DNA from: Alphaproteobacteria bacterium
GTDB lineage: Bacteria > Pseudomonadota > Alphaproteobacteria > Micavibrionales > Micavibrionaceae
Reading direction: 5' to 3'
DNA length: 64,000 bases
NCBI GenBank assembly: GCA_021775995.1
Contig: JAJFGS010000011.1
Coordinates: 186,001-250,000 of the forward strand
Part shown: piece after piece, positions 43,296 through 51,452 of the stretch
How positions within the stretch are numbered: the stretch's first letter is position 1
How the letters are laid out: each line of letters starts with the position of its first letter
Notes under the pieces: generated by a model
The model's database searches: none
What the model was told of the DNA's origin: nothing
The model's input: only the letters and a program-made list of their open reading frames with translations
Made by a program: the position numbers and the translations under genes

Positions 43296-44471
43296 ATGAA
43301 AGTCTCTCTTTTTATATTTTTGGTTTCTCCTCTTTTTATACTTGCGGGTTGTGCTGTTACTTCACCATCTGATGTGGGGGAGTTTTCTAAAACAGCTAAA
43401 TTAAATTTAGTTCAAGAAAGTTTTTCTACTTTACCCAATTGGAAGTCTGATAATTTTTCAAATTTAGCGTTAGCTTATAAAAAAAGTTGCAGTAGGATTT
43501 TGAAAAAAGATTCTCAAAGTAATTTTGGCCCATCAACAAAATTTGGTAAGAGCCAAGAATGGCAAATTGCTTGTCGAAAATTTAATTCTGTTGATAAAAA
43601 CAATGCAGCAAAGATGCGTCAATTTTTTGAAACAAATTTTATTCCCTATAGTGCACAAGCAGACAACAACCCAGAAGGCTTGTTTACAGGTTATTACGAG
43701 GCATCATTGAAGGGATCTAGGCAGCGTAGCGAAAGGTATAATTACCCCCTTCGTTCCCGCCCAGACGATCTTGTGATGGTAGATTTAGGGGCTTTTCGTG
43801 AAGAACTTAAAGGGCAACGTATTGCTGGCCGTGTAAAGGGAGGGAATTTAAAACCTTACGAAACACACAAGCAAATTATCAATGGTGAATTGCCATCTGC
43901 ACAAGATAAGGCACTCGTTTGGATTGATAATGCAGTTGATGGTTTTTTCTTACAAATTCAAGGATCCGGTGTTGTTGCTATGGATGATGGGTCTGTAATG
44001 CGCGTCGGTTATGCAGGACAAAATGGTCATCCTTATTATGCTGTGGGACGCGAACTTATAAAGCGTGGTGAGCTCAACAAAGATAATGTGTCGATGCAAT
44101 CTATTCGCGAATGGATGGTAACAAATCCAGAGCAAGCACAGGATTTAATGACGACGAATAAATCTTATGTTTTCTTTAGTGAAAATAATGGGGAAGGACC
44201 TTTAGGGGGAGAGGGGGTTGCTTTAACCGCCGGAAGATCATTAGCAATAGACCGCTCTATTGTTCCTTATGGTATGCCAGTTTGGTTCAGTACAGAAGGT
44301 TCTGAAGGAAAAAATATTAATAAGCTTATGATAACACAAGACACGGGCGGTGCTATACGTGGGCCAGTGCGTGGTGATTATTTCTGGGGCTATGGTGATT
44401 ATGCAGAAAAAATGGCTGGCGGTATGAAATCAAAAGGACGCTATTGGTTCTTATTACCAAAGTCGTTGTAA
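43296..44471 (+). CDS. mltA: Membrane-bound lytic murein transglycosylase A
   Basis: MltA cleaves the glycan strands of peptidoglycan, producing 1,6-anhydro ends, from the outer-membrane inner face. The 391-residue product has a lipobox LAGC with Cys19. It carries the MltA domain (GLFTGYYEASLKGS, then IQGSGVV and GYAGQNGHPY) and the C-terminal 3D domain with TQDTGGAIRGPVRGDYFWG, whose aspartates are catalytic. Placement after timA is the common alphaproteobacterial order. Confidence 0.95.
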   Translation: MKVSLFIFLVSPLFILAGCAVTSPSDVGEFSKTAKLNLVQESFSTLPNWKSDNFSNLALAYKKSCSRILKKDSQSNFGPSTKFGKSQEWQIACRKFNSVDKNNAAKMRQFFETNFIPYSAQADNNPEGLFTGYYEASLKGSRQRSERYNYPLRSRPDDLVMVDLGAFREELKGQRIAGRVKGGNLKPYETHKQIINGELPSAQDKALVWIDNAVDGFFLQIQGSGVVAMDDGSVMRVGYAGQNGHPYYAVGRELIKRGELNKDNVSMQSIREWMVTNPEQAQDLMTTNKSYVFFSENNGEGPLGGEGVALTAGRSLAIDRSIVPYGMPVWFSTEGSEGKNINKLMITQDTGGAIRGPVRGDYFWGYGDYAEKMAGGMKSKGRYWFLLPKSL

Positions 44472-44472
44472 T

Positions 44473-44802
44473 TTAAAACGAAGCTTCTTCTTCAGATACC
44501 ACAATTTCATCTATTGTATCTGCTAATGCACTATCTTCTTTACCAGAGAAACCATTAGAAAATTTATCTAATACAACTATTTCGCCTGCTGCCGATTCTA
44601 TTGCATTTAAAGCGGTAGGGTTAGTTATTGATTCCTCACTTGCTAAGGCATAAATTTCATCAAAAGTCAGCTCGTCCGAATTCTTTTCAATTGTTGCCGT
44701 TTGAGTCAACTTTTGACGTTGCTCTGTAACACCATAAAAAATTGGTACAGCAGCAAATGTAATGACAATTAGTATCATACAAAAAAATATAAAACGGATC
44801 AT
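44473..44802 (-). CDS. Small unknown protein with N-terminal membrane segment
   Basis: 109 residues. The first 25 are hydrophobic (IFFCMILIVITFAAVPIFYG) and the rest is acidic and polar, without cysteines outside the membrane segment. It reads as an inner-membrane-anchored or secreted acidic protein. It converges with mltA with one base between the stop codons and is followed on the same strand by the entericidin-like gene. No family was recognised. Confidence 0.5.
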   Translation of the reverse strand: MIRFIFFCMILIVITFAAVPIFYGVTEQRQKLTQTATIEKNSDELTFDEIYALASEESITNPTALNAIESAAGEIVVLDKFSNGFSGKEDSALADTIDEIVVSEEEASF

Positions 44803-44835
44803 AATTTTCCCTTACTATTAAATTTTAACTCAGGG

Positions 44836-44967
44836 TTAAAAGGTGTCTTGCACCCATTCCCCTGCTTTTTCCATGTCTTTACCAACACCATCAAAAGTAC
44901 CACTGCAAGCGTTTAAACCTAAAATTGTTACAAAAAGTAATGCCACTGTTTTTAGTTTTGTCATCAT
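44836..44967 (-). CDS. Entericidin A/B-like small lipoprotein
   Basis: 43 residues beginning MMTKLKTVALLFVTILGLNA followed by CSGTFDGVGKD and ending MEKAGEWVQDTF. The lipobox LNAC, the glycine-rich start of the mature part and the G(K)DxxxAG pattern match entericidins, small outer-membrane lipoproteins linked in E. coli to a bacteriolytic toxin-antidote locus but common as lone genes. AGGA five bases upstream supports the first of two adjacent ATGs. It is too short for many gene finders. Confidence 0.75.
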   Translation of the reverse strand: MMTKLKTVALLFVTILGLNACSGTFDGVGKDMEKAGEWVQDTF

Positions 44968-45115
44968 AGGATCCTTAATAAAGTAATTTAAAAATATTTA
45001 AACTTATTCTAAACGTTTTATTATCCCATTTCACGCCTAATATCATGAATTAGTCTACATATAGCATAAAGAGCTATAAATTACCATAATTATTTATTTT
45101 TTGGCAAAATTAAGG

Positions 45116-45191
45116 TGGTGGAGCCAATCGGGTTCGAACCGACGACCTCTTCGCTGCCAGCGAAGCGCTCTCCCAGCTGAGCTATGGCCCC
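45116..45191 (-). tRNA. tRNA-Ala (anticodon GGC)
   Basis: Folds into a full cloverleaf: acceptor GGGGCCA/TGGCTCC, D-arm AGCTCAGCTGGGAGAGC, anticodon arm CTTCG-CTGGCAG-CGAAG with anticodon GGC (reads GCC), and T-arm GTCGG-TTCGAAC-CCGAT. It has A73 and an encoded CCA (45116-45118). 76 nt. Confidence 0.97.
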
Positions 45192-45329
45192 TAAACCTTT
45201 AAGGTAAGAGAAGTGTTAGAGAAATTGGTGTGATTTTTCAAGCTTTAATCATTATTAACAAAGAAGAACTTCGAAAAGCGCTCTTTTATTATTTTATGAA
45301 TTTAATAGGGTTGAAAAATTGAAAATAGA

Positions 45330-46304
45330 CTATTCATTTTTCCACAATTTGATTTTGCGATAAATTGTTGAGGGGGCAACATCTAACATAGCTGCTGCCT
45401 TTGGAATATTGCCACATGTCAGATTAATAGCAGCTTGAATAGCGTTTCGTTCAATCTTCCATAAAGGCAAACTAATCTGATCCTTTTCTGTAATGAGATT
45501 TTTTTTGTTATAAGCCGTATTTTTGGTTAATATTTTTGGTAACATAGAGGCAAGAATAAGCGGTGTTTGTTCTAAGGAAACAATTTGGCGGATAGTGTTT
45601 TGTAATTCGCGGACATTGCCCGGCCAGTTATGATTCAAAAGAATTGTTTCTGCATTTTCAGAAAAATTTTTAATCGATTTATTTTGTTCGTCTGCATAAT
45701 ATTTTAAATAGTAATATGCGATGTCTAAAATATCTTCTTGTCGCCTCCGTAGAGGTGGCATCACTATTGGTGTGTTATAAAGGCGGTAATATAAATCTTC
45801 TCTAAAAAGTTTTTGTTCTATTTGTCTATTTATATTTTTATTGCTGGCACAGATAAATCGTATGTTTGCTTTGTGTATTGTATCTGATCCTAATTTTGAA
45901 TAAGAGTAATCTTGGCAAAAGCGCAAAATTTTTGCTTGTAATTCTAGGGACATGTCACCAATTTCATCTAAAAATAATGTGCCATTTTGAGCTTTAGCAA
46001 TAGCACCCTCTCTGGCTTGGTGTGCGTCAGTGAAGGCGCCTTTAACATGCCCAAATAATGTTGATTCAGCTAAATTTTTTGGGAAGGCCGCACAATTTAA
46101 AGCGATGAAAGGTTGGTCGTGCCTGTCTGAGTAAGTGTGGATCATTTGGGCGCAAATTTCTTTGCCTGTACCTGATTCACCTTCAATAAAAACAGGAGTA
46201 TCAGTTGGTGCTAATTTGCTTATTGTATTGTAAATATCCTGCATGACTTTGGAGGTGCCAATAAAGCGCCCAAAATCGCCATTTAGGTTGTTGTTTCTAT
46301 TCAT
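45330..46304 (-). CDS. Sigma-54-dependent transcriptional activator without sensory domain
   Basis: 324 residues. An AAA+ domain starts almost at the N-terminus: Walker A GESGTGKE at 42-49, the sigma-54 contact loop reading GAFTDA at 89-94 instead of GAFTGA, and Walker B LFLDEIGDM. A Fis-type helix-turn-helix follows at the C-terminus (GNIPKAAAMLDVAPSTIYRK). There is no receiver, PAS or GAF domain, so activity must be controlled by another protein or by expression. The target is unknown; flagellar or pilus genes are common targets of such regulators. The promoter gap to 46450 carries a terminator for the next gene. Confidence 0.88.
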   Translation of the reverse strand: MNRNNNLNGDFGRFIGTSKVMQDIYNTISKLAPTDTPVFIEGESGTGKEICAQMIHTYSDRHDQPFIALNCAAFPKNLAESTLFGHVKGAFTDAHQAREGAIAKAQNGTLFLDEIGDMSLELQAKILRFCQDYSYSKLGSDTIHKANIRFICASNKNINRQIEQKLFREDLYYRLYNTPIVMPPLRRRQEDILDIAYYYLKYYADEQNKSIKNFSENAETILLNHNWPGNVRELQNTIRQIVSLEQTPLILASMLPKILTKNTAYNKKNLITEKDQISLPLWKIERNAIQAAINLTCGNIPKAAAMLDVAPSTIYRKIKLWKNE

Positions 46305-46399
46305 GTGCCCTTAACTATCGGTTGTGATTGCGTATTAAAATACAACCTGTAGTTTTATAGTATATACCAACTGTTATGAAAAAAAAGTTAAAGGGGCAT

Positions 46400-46430
46400 A
46401 AAAAAACCCGAGAAAAATTCCCGGGTTTTA
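46400..46430 (-). terminator. Terminator of the Bax-inhibitor-1 family gene
   Basis: Stem AAAACCCGGGA/TCTCGGGTTTT with a short loop and a T-run on the minus strand, 20-50 bp after the stop codon of the 46450-47166 gene. Complementary A and T runs make it potentially bidirectional. Confidence 0.85.
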
Positions 46431-46449
46431 AAAATCATGTTTTTTGATT

Positions 46450-47166
46450 TTAGCGTTGATTCATGAAATGCAGAATGTACTGAAACATTGCAATAAAACT
46501 AATATATAGATTTAAGGCTGCGGCCCATGCCATACGGCTTGCCAATTCAGCAGGTGTATTTGGTGAGTACATACGTTTCATGTCTTGTGTTTGCCACACA
46601 GTCAGACCAGAAAATAATAAAATACCGGCACCAGCAATAAGATTAGACATCATACTATTTTGGAAGAATATATTTATGACACTAAAGGCAACAAGACCGA
46701 TAATCCCCATGCTGAGGAAAGTTTGCATACCACTTAAGTCTTTTTTTGTTGTGTAGCCAACGATGCTTAATCCCGCAAACATAGAGGATGCGATGAAGAA
46801 AGCTTTTGCAACCGAAACGGCGAAGGTGGGATCTTGAGTTGCTACGGCGGCGATAGCGGCGAAGCTAATACCGTAAACAACGGACACACCATAAAAAGCC
46901 AGCATCAATTGTGAGGCTTTCATTTTTTCTGGACGAAAACCAAACCAAATAATGGCAAGCGGTGCAAAAACTACGATGTATTTTTGCGGTCCACCGAGAA
47001 ATAAATTCAGCAATGTATCATTAGTGCCAACAACCAGAGCAACAAGAGCGGTAATCAGAACACCGCCACTCATTCTGGCATAAATATTGTTCATATGTTT
47101 GCGTAACCCAGCATCCATGTAAGTGGTGCCTTGGGTTTTTGTTGTCTCAAAACGATTAGTTTCCAT
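46450..47166 (-). CDS. Bax inhibitor-1/YccA family membrane protein
   Basis: 238 residues with about seven hydrophobic helices after a soluble head of about 35 residues. Family features include MNNIYARMSGGVLITALVA, SMGIIGLV, and the C-terminal AWAAALNLYISFIAMFQYIL followed by HFM. Bacterial relatives bind FtsH or conduct calcium; function here is unknown. It forms a single-gene unit with its own terminator. Confidence 0.9.
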   Translation of the reverse strand: METNRFETTKTQGTTYMDAGLRKHMNNIYARMSGGVLITALVALVVGTNDTLLNLFLGGPQKYIVVFAPLAIIWFGFRPEKMKASQLMLAFYGVSVVYGISFAAIAAVATQDPTFAVSVAKAFFIASSMFAGLSIVGYTTKKDLSGMQTFLSMGIIGLVAFSVINIFFQNSMMSNLIAGAGILLFSGLTVWQTQDMKRMYSPNTPAELASRMAWAAALNLYISFIAMFQYILHFMNQR

Positions 47167-47581
47167 TTGTTTTATTACTCCTTTGTAAAAAACGTGTTTG
47201 CATCAAAAACTTATTCGATGCTTGTTGTTCATTTGTTACCCGATTTTACAAATATTTTGTGGCTATTACAAGACAAACCCAGATATGGGCAAGGTGCGGT
47301 ATTTTTGAGCGTTTTGTGCCCGAATTTATGTTTCGTAACCATTTGATGTGGTTTGTAAAAACACCCCTCTTTCTTTTTGCTCGTTGGAAATTTGGGGAGG
47401 GGGGGTAGGAAGGCTGAAAAAAGCAGCGCAGATGGCTTATTATATGATTGTTTGGGTGAGTGGTTTGTTGAAATGATCATGCCCGCAGTATAGCAGGAAA
47501 AGTCTTAAAAATAAAGGAATAGTTTCCTAATTTTAAGTATTTAGTTTTAAGTAAGTTAGATAAATCTTATACAGTTTGAAT

Positions 47582-47615
47582 GTTCGCTATTGGTCGCTTA
47601 CGACTCAAAGCGGAC
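47582..47615. repeat. GTTCGCTATTGG...AGCGGAC palindrome, left
   Basis: Inverted repeat with arms of the type GTYCGCT/AGCGGAC around TATTGGTCG. A close relative lies at 49422-49445, so the two bracket the gene at 47774-49405. The rest of the 607-bp gap 47167-47773 contains no supported gene. Confidence 0.5.
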
Positions 47616-47773
47616 ATTACTCATTCCTAAATAACATCCAATAATCTTTAGTTTTTGTATGAGAAAACCATAGATGATAGGGGCGCGGAAATGCTGGCGT
47701 TTGATAGTCTGGTTTGGAGAGGGTTTTCTGTATAGTATGGTTAAGCTATTAAAACCAATGGGCATGATATTCG

Positions 47774-49405
47774 ATGAAAAAAATTCTTAAAATTACTTTT
47801 GCTATAATTGGTGGACTAATCATTTTGATATTAGCTCTGCCGCTTATTTTGAAACTCTATCTTTGGGGGATGAGTCAGCTTGTAAAAGAAGCCGCTCAAG
47901 AAGTTCAGGTTCAGTATGAGAGGATGGAAGAAAGGCAAGATCAAGAAGATCGTGAGTTTGCCGCATTAGCTGTAGAAGAGTTTAAACAGGCTTTGGAAAA
48001 GAAAGATCGATTGGAAGGGCTAAACAAGCAGGACATTCAACCACCTTCTGAATATGTTGCCGAAGAAAAATTAATATTAAAATTTAAGAAAAGTATTGAA
48101 AACAACAAAGAAGGTAATGTTGAGCTACAACGTTTGAGCTTTCTACCGTTTTTTTTGAAAAATGATGACATTGAATATGCCTCTAAGTTAATAGCGCCTA
48201 TTAATACTGAAGTATTTAAAGCTTTGGCTCATTCCTATTTTGCTCTATTTTACGCTCAAAACGGCGACTGTCAGTCTGCTAATGGTTACAATGAGAAGTT
48301 AAATGAAGCATTTTCATCCAACACATGGGCAATACTAAGGGCGGAAAAACCAAAAGATGAGATGTATATAAAAAGGATTATTCCCAATTGGTCTGAGGCC
48401 GTCCTGCTTTGTGATAACTACGTTTCTGCTCTTGAAGTTTTTCAAAAGTATTACCCGCAACGGATAGCTAAGCCTGAGCTTTTGGTACGTGTTTATGGAG
48501 ATTACGGTATTGCGTTTTATGATGCAGGACAGAAAGACGAAGCGAGCCGTTTCCTTAAACTTGCTGATGATTTGATGCAGAATAAAGAAGTAGAAAAACC
48601 ACGAGCAATAACTTTCAGTATTATATACGGCTATCTCATGGCGGGACATTCTGAAAAAGCTTACGAACTCTTTAAGGAGAGGCAAAGAGGTGATCCAAAA
48701 TTTCTAGCTTCTTCTTTAAATGAAAGGCTCATGAATGAATTAGCAATTAACGGACAGATAAGAAAAGCTATAAGCCTTATGGAAGATAGAGTGCCCCCTG
48801 TTTTATTGATTGAAGCTAAAAAACAGTTATCAAAGGAAGATCATCATAAGTTTTTATTGGGCGCAAAATCAGCTTTAGAGAAAAAATCTGCACTTCCGCC
48901 CCTGTACACACAAGTGTTTGCCGATTTATATGACCTTGGTTATAAGAACGAAGCGGAAAACATGATTGCAACCTCCAAGCAATATGTTGAAAAAGCCAAA
49001 TTAGAAGACAAACACGCCTATAAAACCTTTGTCGAGGCGTTTCTTCCTGCGCTTGTTCAGGTAGAAAAAGTAAATGACGCTGAAGCTCTTCTCCCTGACG
49101 AATCTACCTTCAGCAAATCTCATGGTGCGCTCTACGCTCATTATATTTTGACAGACCAATCAGATAAAAAAGACGAAATAGAGGGTAAATACAAAAGAAA
49201 GCCGTTTCTTTTTCAGTATGGCGCTGTTCCTTATTTTCAAAAGATTGGTGACTTTGAGCGGGCTGAACAGTTTGCAGGCCAGTCAATTAATATCCAAAAC
49301 ACCTACAAGCGTCTCTATGATGCCAAGATTGGAAAAACGGCAGCGCATAGCTTTCACGACTATCAATTAACATCCTATAGAGAGCTTAGAGAGCGTCTAA
49401 AATAG
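47774..49405 (+). CDS. Unknown membrane-anchored helical-repeat protein
   Basis: 543 residues. One membrane segment at the N-terminus (IIGGLIILILALPLILKLYL) is followed by a charged helix rich in E, Q and R. The rest is alpha-helical with weak tetratricopeptide-like periodicity (AHSYFALFYAQNGDCQSA, DYGIAFYDAGQKDEASRFL, SIIYGYLMAGHSEKAYELF). This suggests a scaffold facing the periplasm or cytoplasm. No catalytic motif is visible. It is flanked by two similar palindromes, which hints at transfer as a cassette. No named family was recognised. Confidence 0.6.
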   Translation: MKKILKITFAIIGGLIILILALPLILKLYLWGMSQLVKEAAQEVQVQYERMEERQDQEDREFAALAVEEFKQALEKKDRLEGLNKQDIQPPSEYVAEEKLILKFKKSIENNKEGNVELQRLSFLPFFLKNDDIEYASKLIAPINTEVFKALAHSYFALFYAQNGDCQSANGYNEKLNEAFSSNTWAILRAEKPKDEMYIKRIIPNWSEAVLLCDNYVSALEVFQKYYPQRIAKPELLVRVYGDYGIAFYDAGQKDEASRFLKLADDLMQNKEVEKPRAITFSIIYGYLMAGHSEKAYELFKERQRGDPKFLASSLNERLMNELAINGQIRKAISLMEDRVPPVLLIEAKKQLSKEDHHKFLLGAKSALEKKSALPPLYTQVFADLYDLGYKNEAENMIATSKQYVEKAKLEDKHAYKTFVEAFLPALVQVEKVNDAEALLPDESTFSKSHGALYAHYILTDQSDKKDEIEGKYKRKPFLFQYGAVPYFQKIGDFERAEQFAGQSINIQNTYKRLYDAKIGKTAAHSFHDYQLTSYRELRERLK

Positions 49406-49421
49406 TAGACCATTATTCAAT

Positions 49422-49445
49422 GTCCGCTATTGGCCGAAAGCGGGC
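49422..49445. repeat. GTCCGCTATTGG...AGCGGGC palindrome, right
   Basis: GTCCGCTATTGGCCGAAAGCGG plus two bases, an inverted repeat that shares GTYCGCTATTGG with the palindrome at 47582-47615 on the other side of the helical-repeat gene. Confidence 0.5.
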
Positions 49446-49491
49446 GGTTGCTATATTAATTACCAGCGTTCAAACGCATTAGGTTGTTAAT

Positions 49492-50592
49492 CTAATACCA
49501 CGGGTTTTTGGTGCGTCTGGTCGGCAGGCGTTGGCGTGTTGTCCAATTTTCACGGGGAGATTGTGGTGGCGAAACTGTTTCCGCTCTTGATGCTCTGGGC
49601 GCATGAAAGGGACTCAGTTGTGGCAAATCAGGAATGGCAAAGCCTGTATTATCTGACAGGGTTTGAATACGTTTTTCAATCGGCGGGTGGGTGGCAAATA
49701 ACCCCATAAAAGGAACACGATTTTCGATACACATCATGGTGATATCCCCTGGAATTTTGGGAATTTGGTCTTTGCCCGCTATTCTCATGAGCGCACGCAT
49801 CATGCCATCTGGGTTTTTGGTCATTTGAACGGCGCCTGCATCGGCCATATATTCACGACGACGTGACAACGCAAAACGCGTGAAAATAGTGGCAAAATAA
49901 CCGATCCACAGTACGGCGGCGATGGCGACTAAAATTATCACGCCGTTGCCTTTATTGTTACTGCCACGTGGCCTGACCCAAAGTCTGTAGCGTACTTGAG
50001 ACCATAAAACTTGAGCGGCAAATCCAATCATACCCGTGAAGATAATCGTAATGATGAGTAAACGTACATCACGGTTACGAATATGAGTAAGTTCATGCGC
50101 TAACACACCTTCCACTTCATCTTTTGAGAGAGATTGTAAAAGTCCGCGCGTTACAGTGATTGAAAAACTTTTATTATCAATGCCGCTGGCAAAAGCATTT
50201 CTGGCGTGGCTTTCTATGATTTCTAAACGTGGCATTTCCATGCCAACTGTAATGCATAAATTTTCTAAAAGATTATAAATTTCTGGTTCATCTTTTCTGG
50301 TGACGGGGTGAGAGTGAGACATTTTTCGGATCATGGATGTATGAAAGAAATATGAAACAGCAAACCAGATAATTATAACTGTTAGTATTATAGGCCAGTA
50401 ATTTTTAATGATTGTGGAGGCCAGCGCATCCGCGTTTTCAAAGCCTGCATTGGGCAGAGTCATGAGGCCTACAATAGCTGCGGCTGCCCATATGATGCTC
50501 ATTATTAAAAAGGGATAAAGTGCCAGTAATCCGATAGATTTTAGATTGTTATTCCAAATGGCACTTTGTAACCCCGACGCTTTAAGTGCCAT
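49492..50592 (-). CDS. M48-family zinc metalloprotease (HtpX-like)
   Basis: 366 residues with four hydrophobic segments. The zinc motif HELTH at about 163-167 sits in EGVLAHELTHIRNRD, with the third ligand probably the glutamate in REYMADAGA. This is the M48B layout of HtpX, a membrane-protein quality-control protease. It also has the HPPIEKRI tail typical of the family. It lies downstream of lemA, a frequent pairing. A palindromic repeat (50596-50695) fills the gap and includes the region in front of its start codon. Confidence 0.9.
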   Translation of the reverse strand: MALKASGLQSAIWNNNLKSIGLLALYPFLIMSIIWAAAAIVGLMTLPNAGFENADALASTIIKNYWPIILTVIIIWFAVSYFFHTSMIRKMSHSHPVTRKDEPEIYNLLENLCITVGMEMPRLEIIESHARNAFASGIDNKSFSITVTRGLLQSLSKDEVEGVLAHELTHIRNRDVRLLIITIIFTGMIGFAAQVLWSQVRYRLWVRPRGSNNKGNGVIILVAIAAVLWIGYFATIFTRFALSRRREYMADAGAVQMTKNPDGMMRALMRIAGKDQIPKIPGDITMMCIENRVPFMGLFATHPPIEKRIQTLSDNTGFAIPDLPQLSPFHAPRASRAETVSPPQSPRENWTTRQRLPTRRTKNPWY

Positions 50593-50595
50593 TTC

Positions 50596-50695
50596 TTGTT
50601 GTTCCCATTTCCTTTTTTATATTGTTACTTGTCGCTCGCGTATTTATATACGCTTCGCTTCTCGTGCCGCATAAAAAAGAAAAGCGAAACAACAA
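50596..50695 (-). repeat. Palindromic intergenic element, copy C
   Basis: Occupies almost the whole lemA/M48 gap. Outer arms 50596-50621 and 50670-50695 are complementary at 21 of 26 positions, counting only Watson-Crick pairs. The minus-strand centre is GCGTAT-ATAA-ATACGC, followed by GAGCGACAAGTAACAA, close to the centre and tail of copy A. It ends three bases before the start codon of the M48 protease, as copy A ends just before holA. Confidence 0.65.
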
Positions 50696-50707
50696 TAAGC
50701 TTAATGA

Positions 50708-51274
50708 TTAAGTGCCAAAACTAACGTCAGGTGCCTTTTCCATGACTTCACGCTCTTCTTCTTCAACCTCATAAAACTCACTTTTTTGAAAGCCAAGGCG
50801 TCCTGCGATTAAGTTGGCAGGGAATTGTTCAATGGCCGTATTATATTCACTGGTAGCATTATTAAAGAAACGTCGTGCGGCGGCAATTTTATTTTCAATG
50901 TCCGACAATTCAGCCATAAGTTTTTGAAAATTTTGGTCGGCTTTTAAGTCGGGATAGTTTTCTGCGACCGCCATAATATTCATCATAGCTTTTCCAAGGG
51001 CTTGTTCAGCACTTAATCTTTCTTCGGGCGTGTTGGCATCAGAAACATTGGCACGCATTTTTGTTACCTCTTCAAAAACATCTTTTTCATGACCAGCATA
51101 TCCTTTGACGGTTTCAACCAAATTAGGAATAAGATCAAATCTTTGTCTGAGTTGAACATCAATGTCCGCATAGGCATTTTTACGGTTTTGGCGCAAAGCC
51201 ACTAATCGGTTATAAATAACGGCAATTGCAGCTGCAATTGCGCCGATAATTCCAAGAAAGGTAAGCAATCCCAT
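50708..51274 (-). CDS. lemA: LemA family protein
   Basis: 188 residues from the ATG at 51274, which has AAGGA eight bases upstream; an ATG two codons earlier is too close to that site. One N-terminal membrane helix is followed by a four-helix bundle with the family segments YNRLVALRQNRKNAYADIDV, LIPNLVETVKGYAGHE and RRFFNNATSEYNTAIEQFP. LemA proteins are often encoded with HtpX-like proteases, as here; their function is unclear. Confidence 0.93.
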   Translation of the reverse strand: MGLLTFLGIIGAIAAAIAVIYNRLVALRQNRKNAYADIDVQLRQRFDLIPNLVETVKGYAGHEKDVFEEVTKMRANVSDANTPEERLSAEQALGKAMMNIMAVAENYPDLKADQNFQKLMAELSDIENKIAAARRFFNNATSEYNTAIEQFPANLIAGRLGFQKSEFYEVEEEEREVMEKAPDVSFGT

Positions 51275-51452
51275 AGTCATGATCCTTTTAAAAGTTAAGT
51301 TCTAGAGCCACATTATCCAAAATTACGCCATCTGACAAATCTCAAGTTAAATTGGAAGCTGAAAACCCTATTTAAAGGATAGTTTTGATTTTCAAATCGT
51401 TCTACCTTACAATATAACTTAGCCTACCTTCTAAAAAATGGAGATATTTATA

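Noticed and set aside
47167-47773. Small frames (for example 47229-47480) in the 607-bp gap
   Set aside because: They have no ribosome-binding site and no protein-like composition; nothing else is evident besides the palindrome at 47582.
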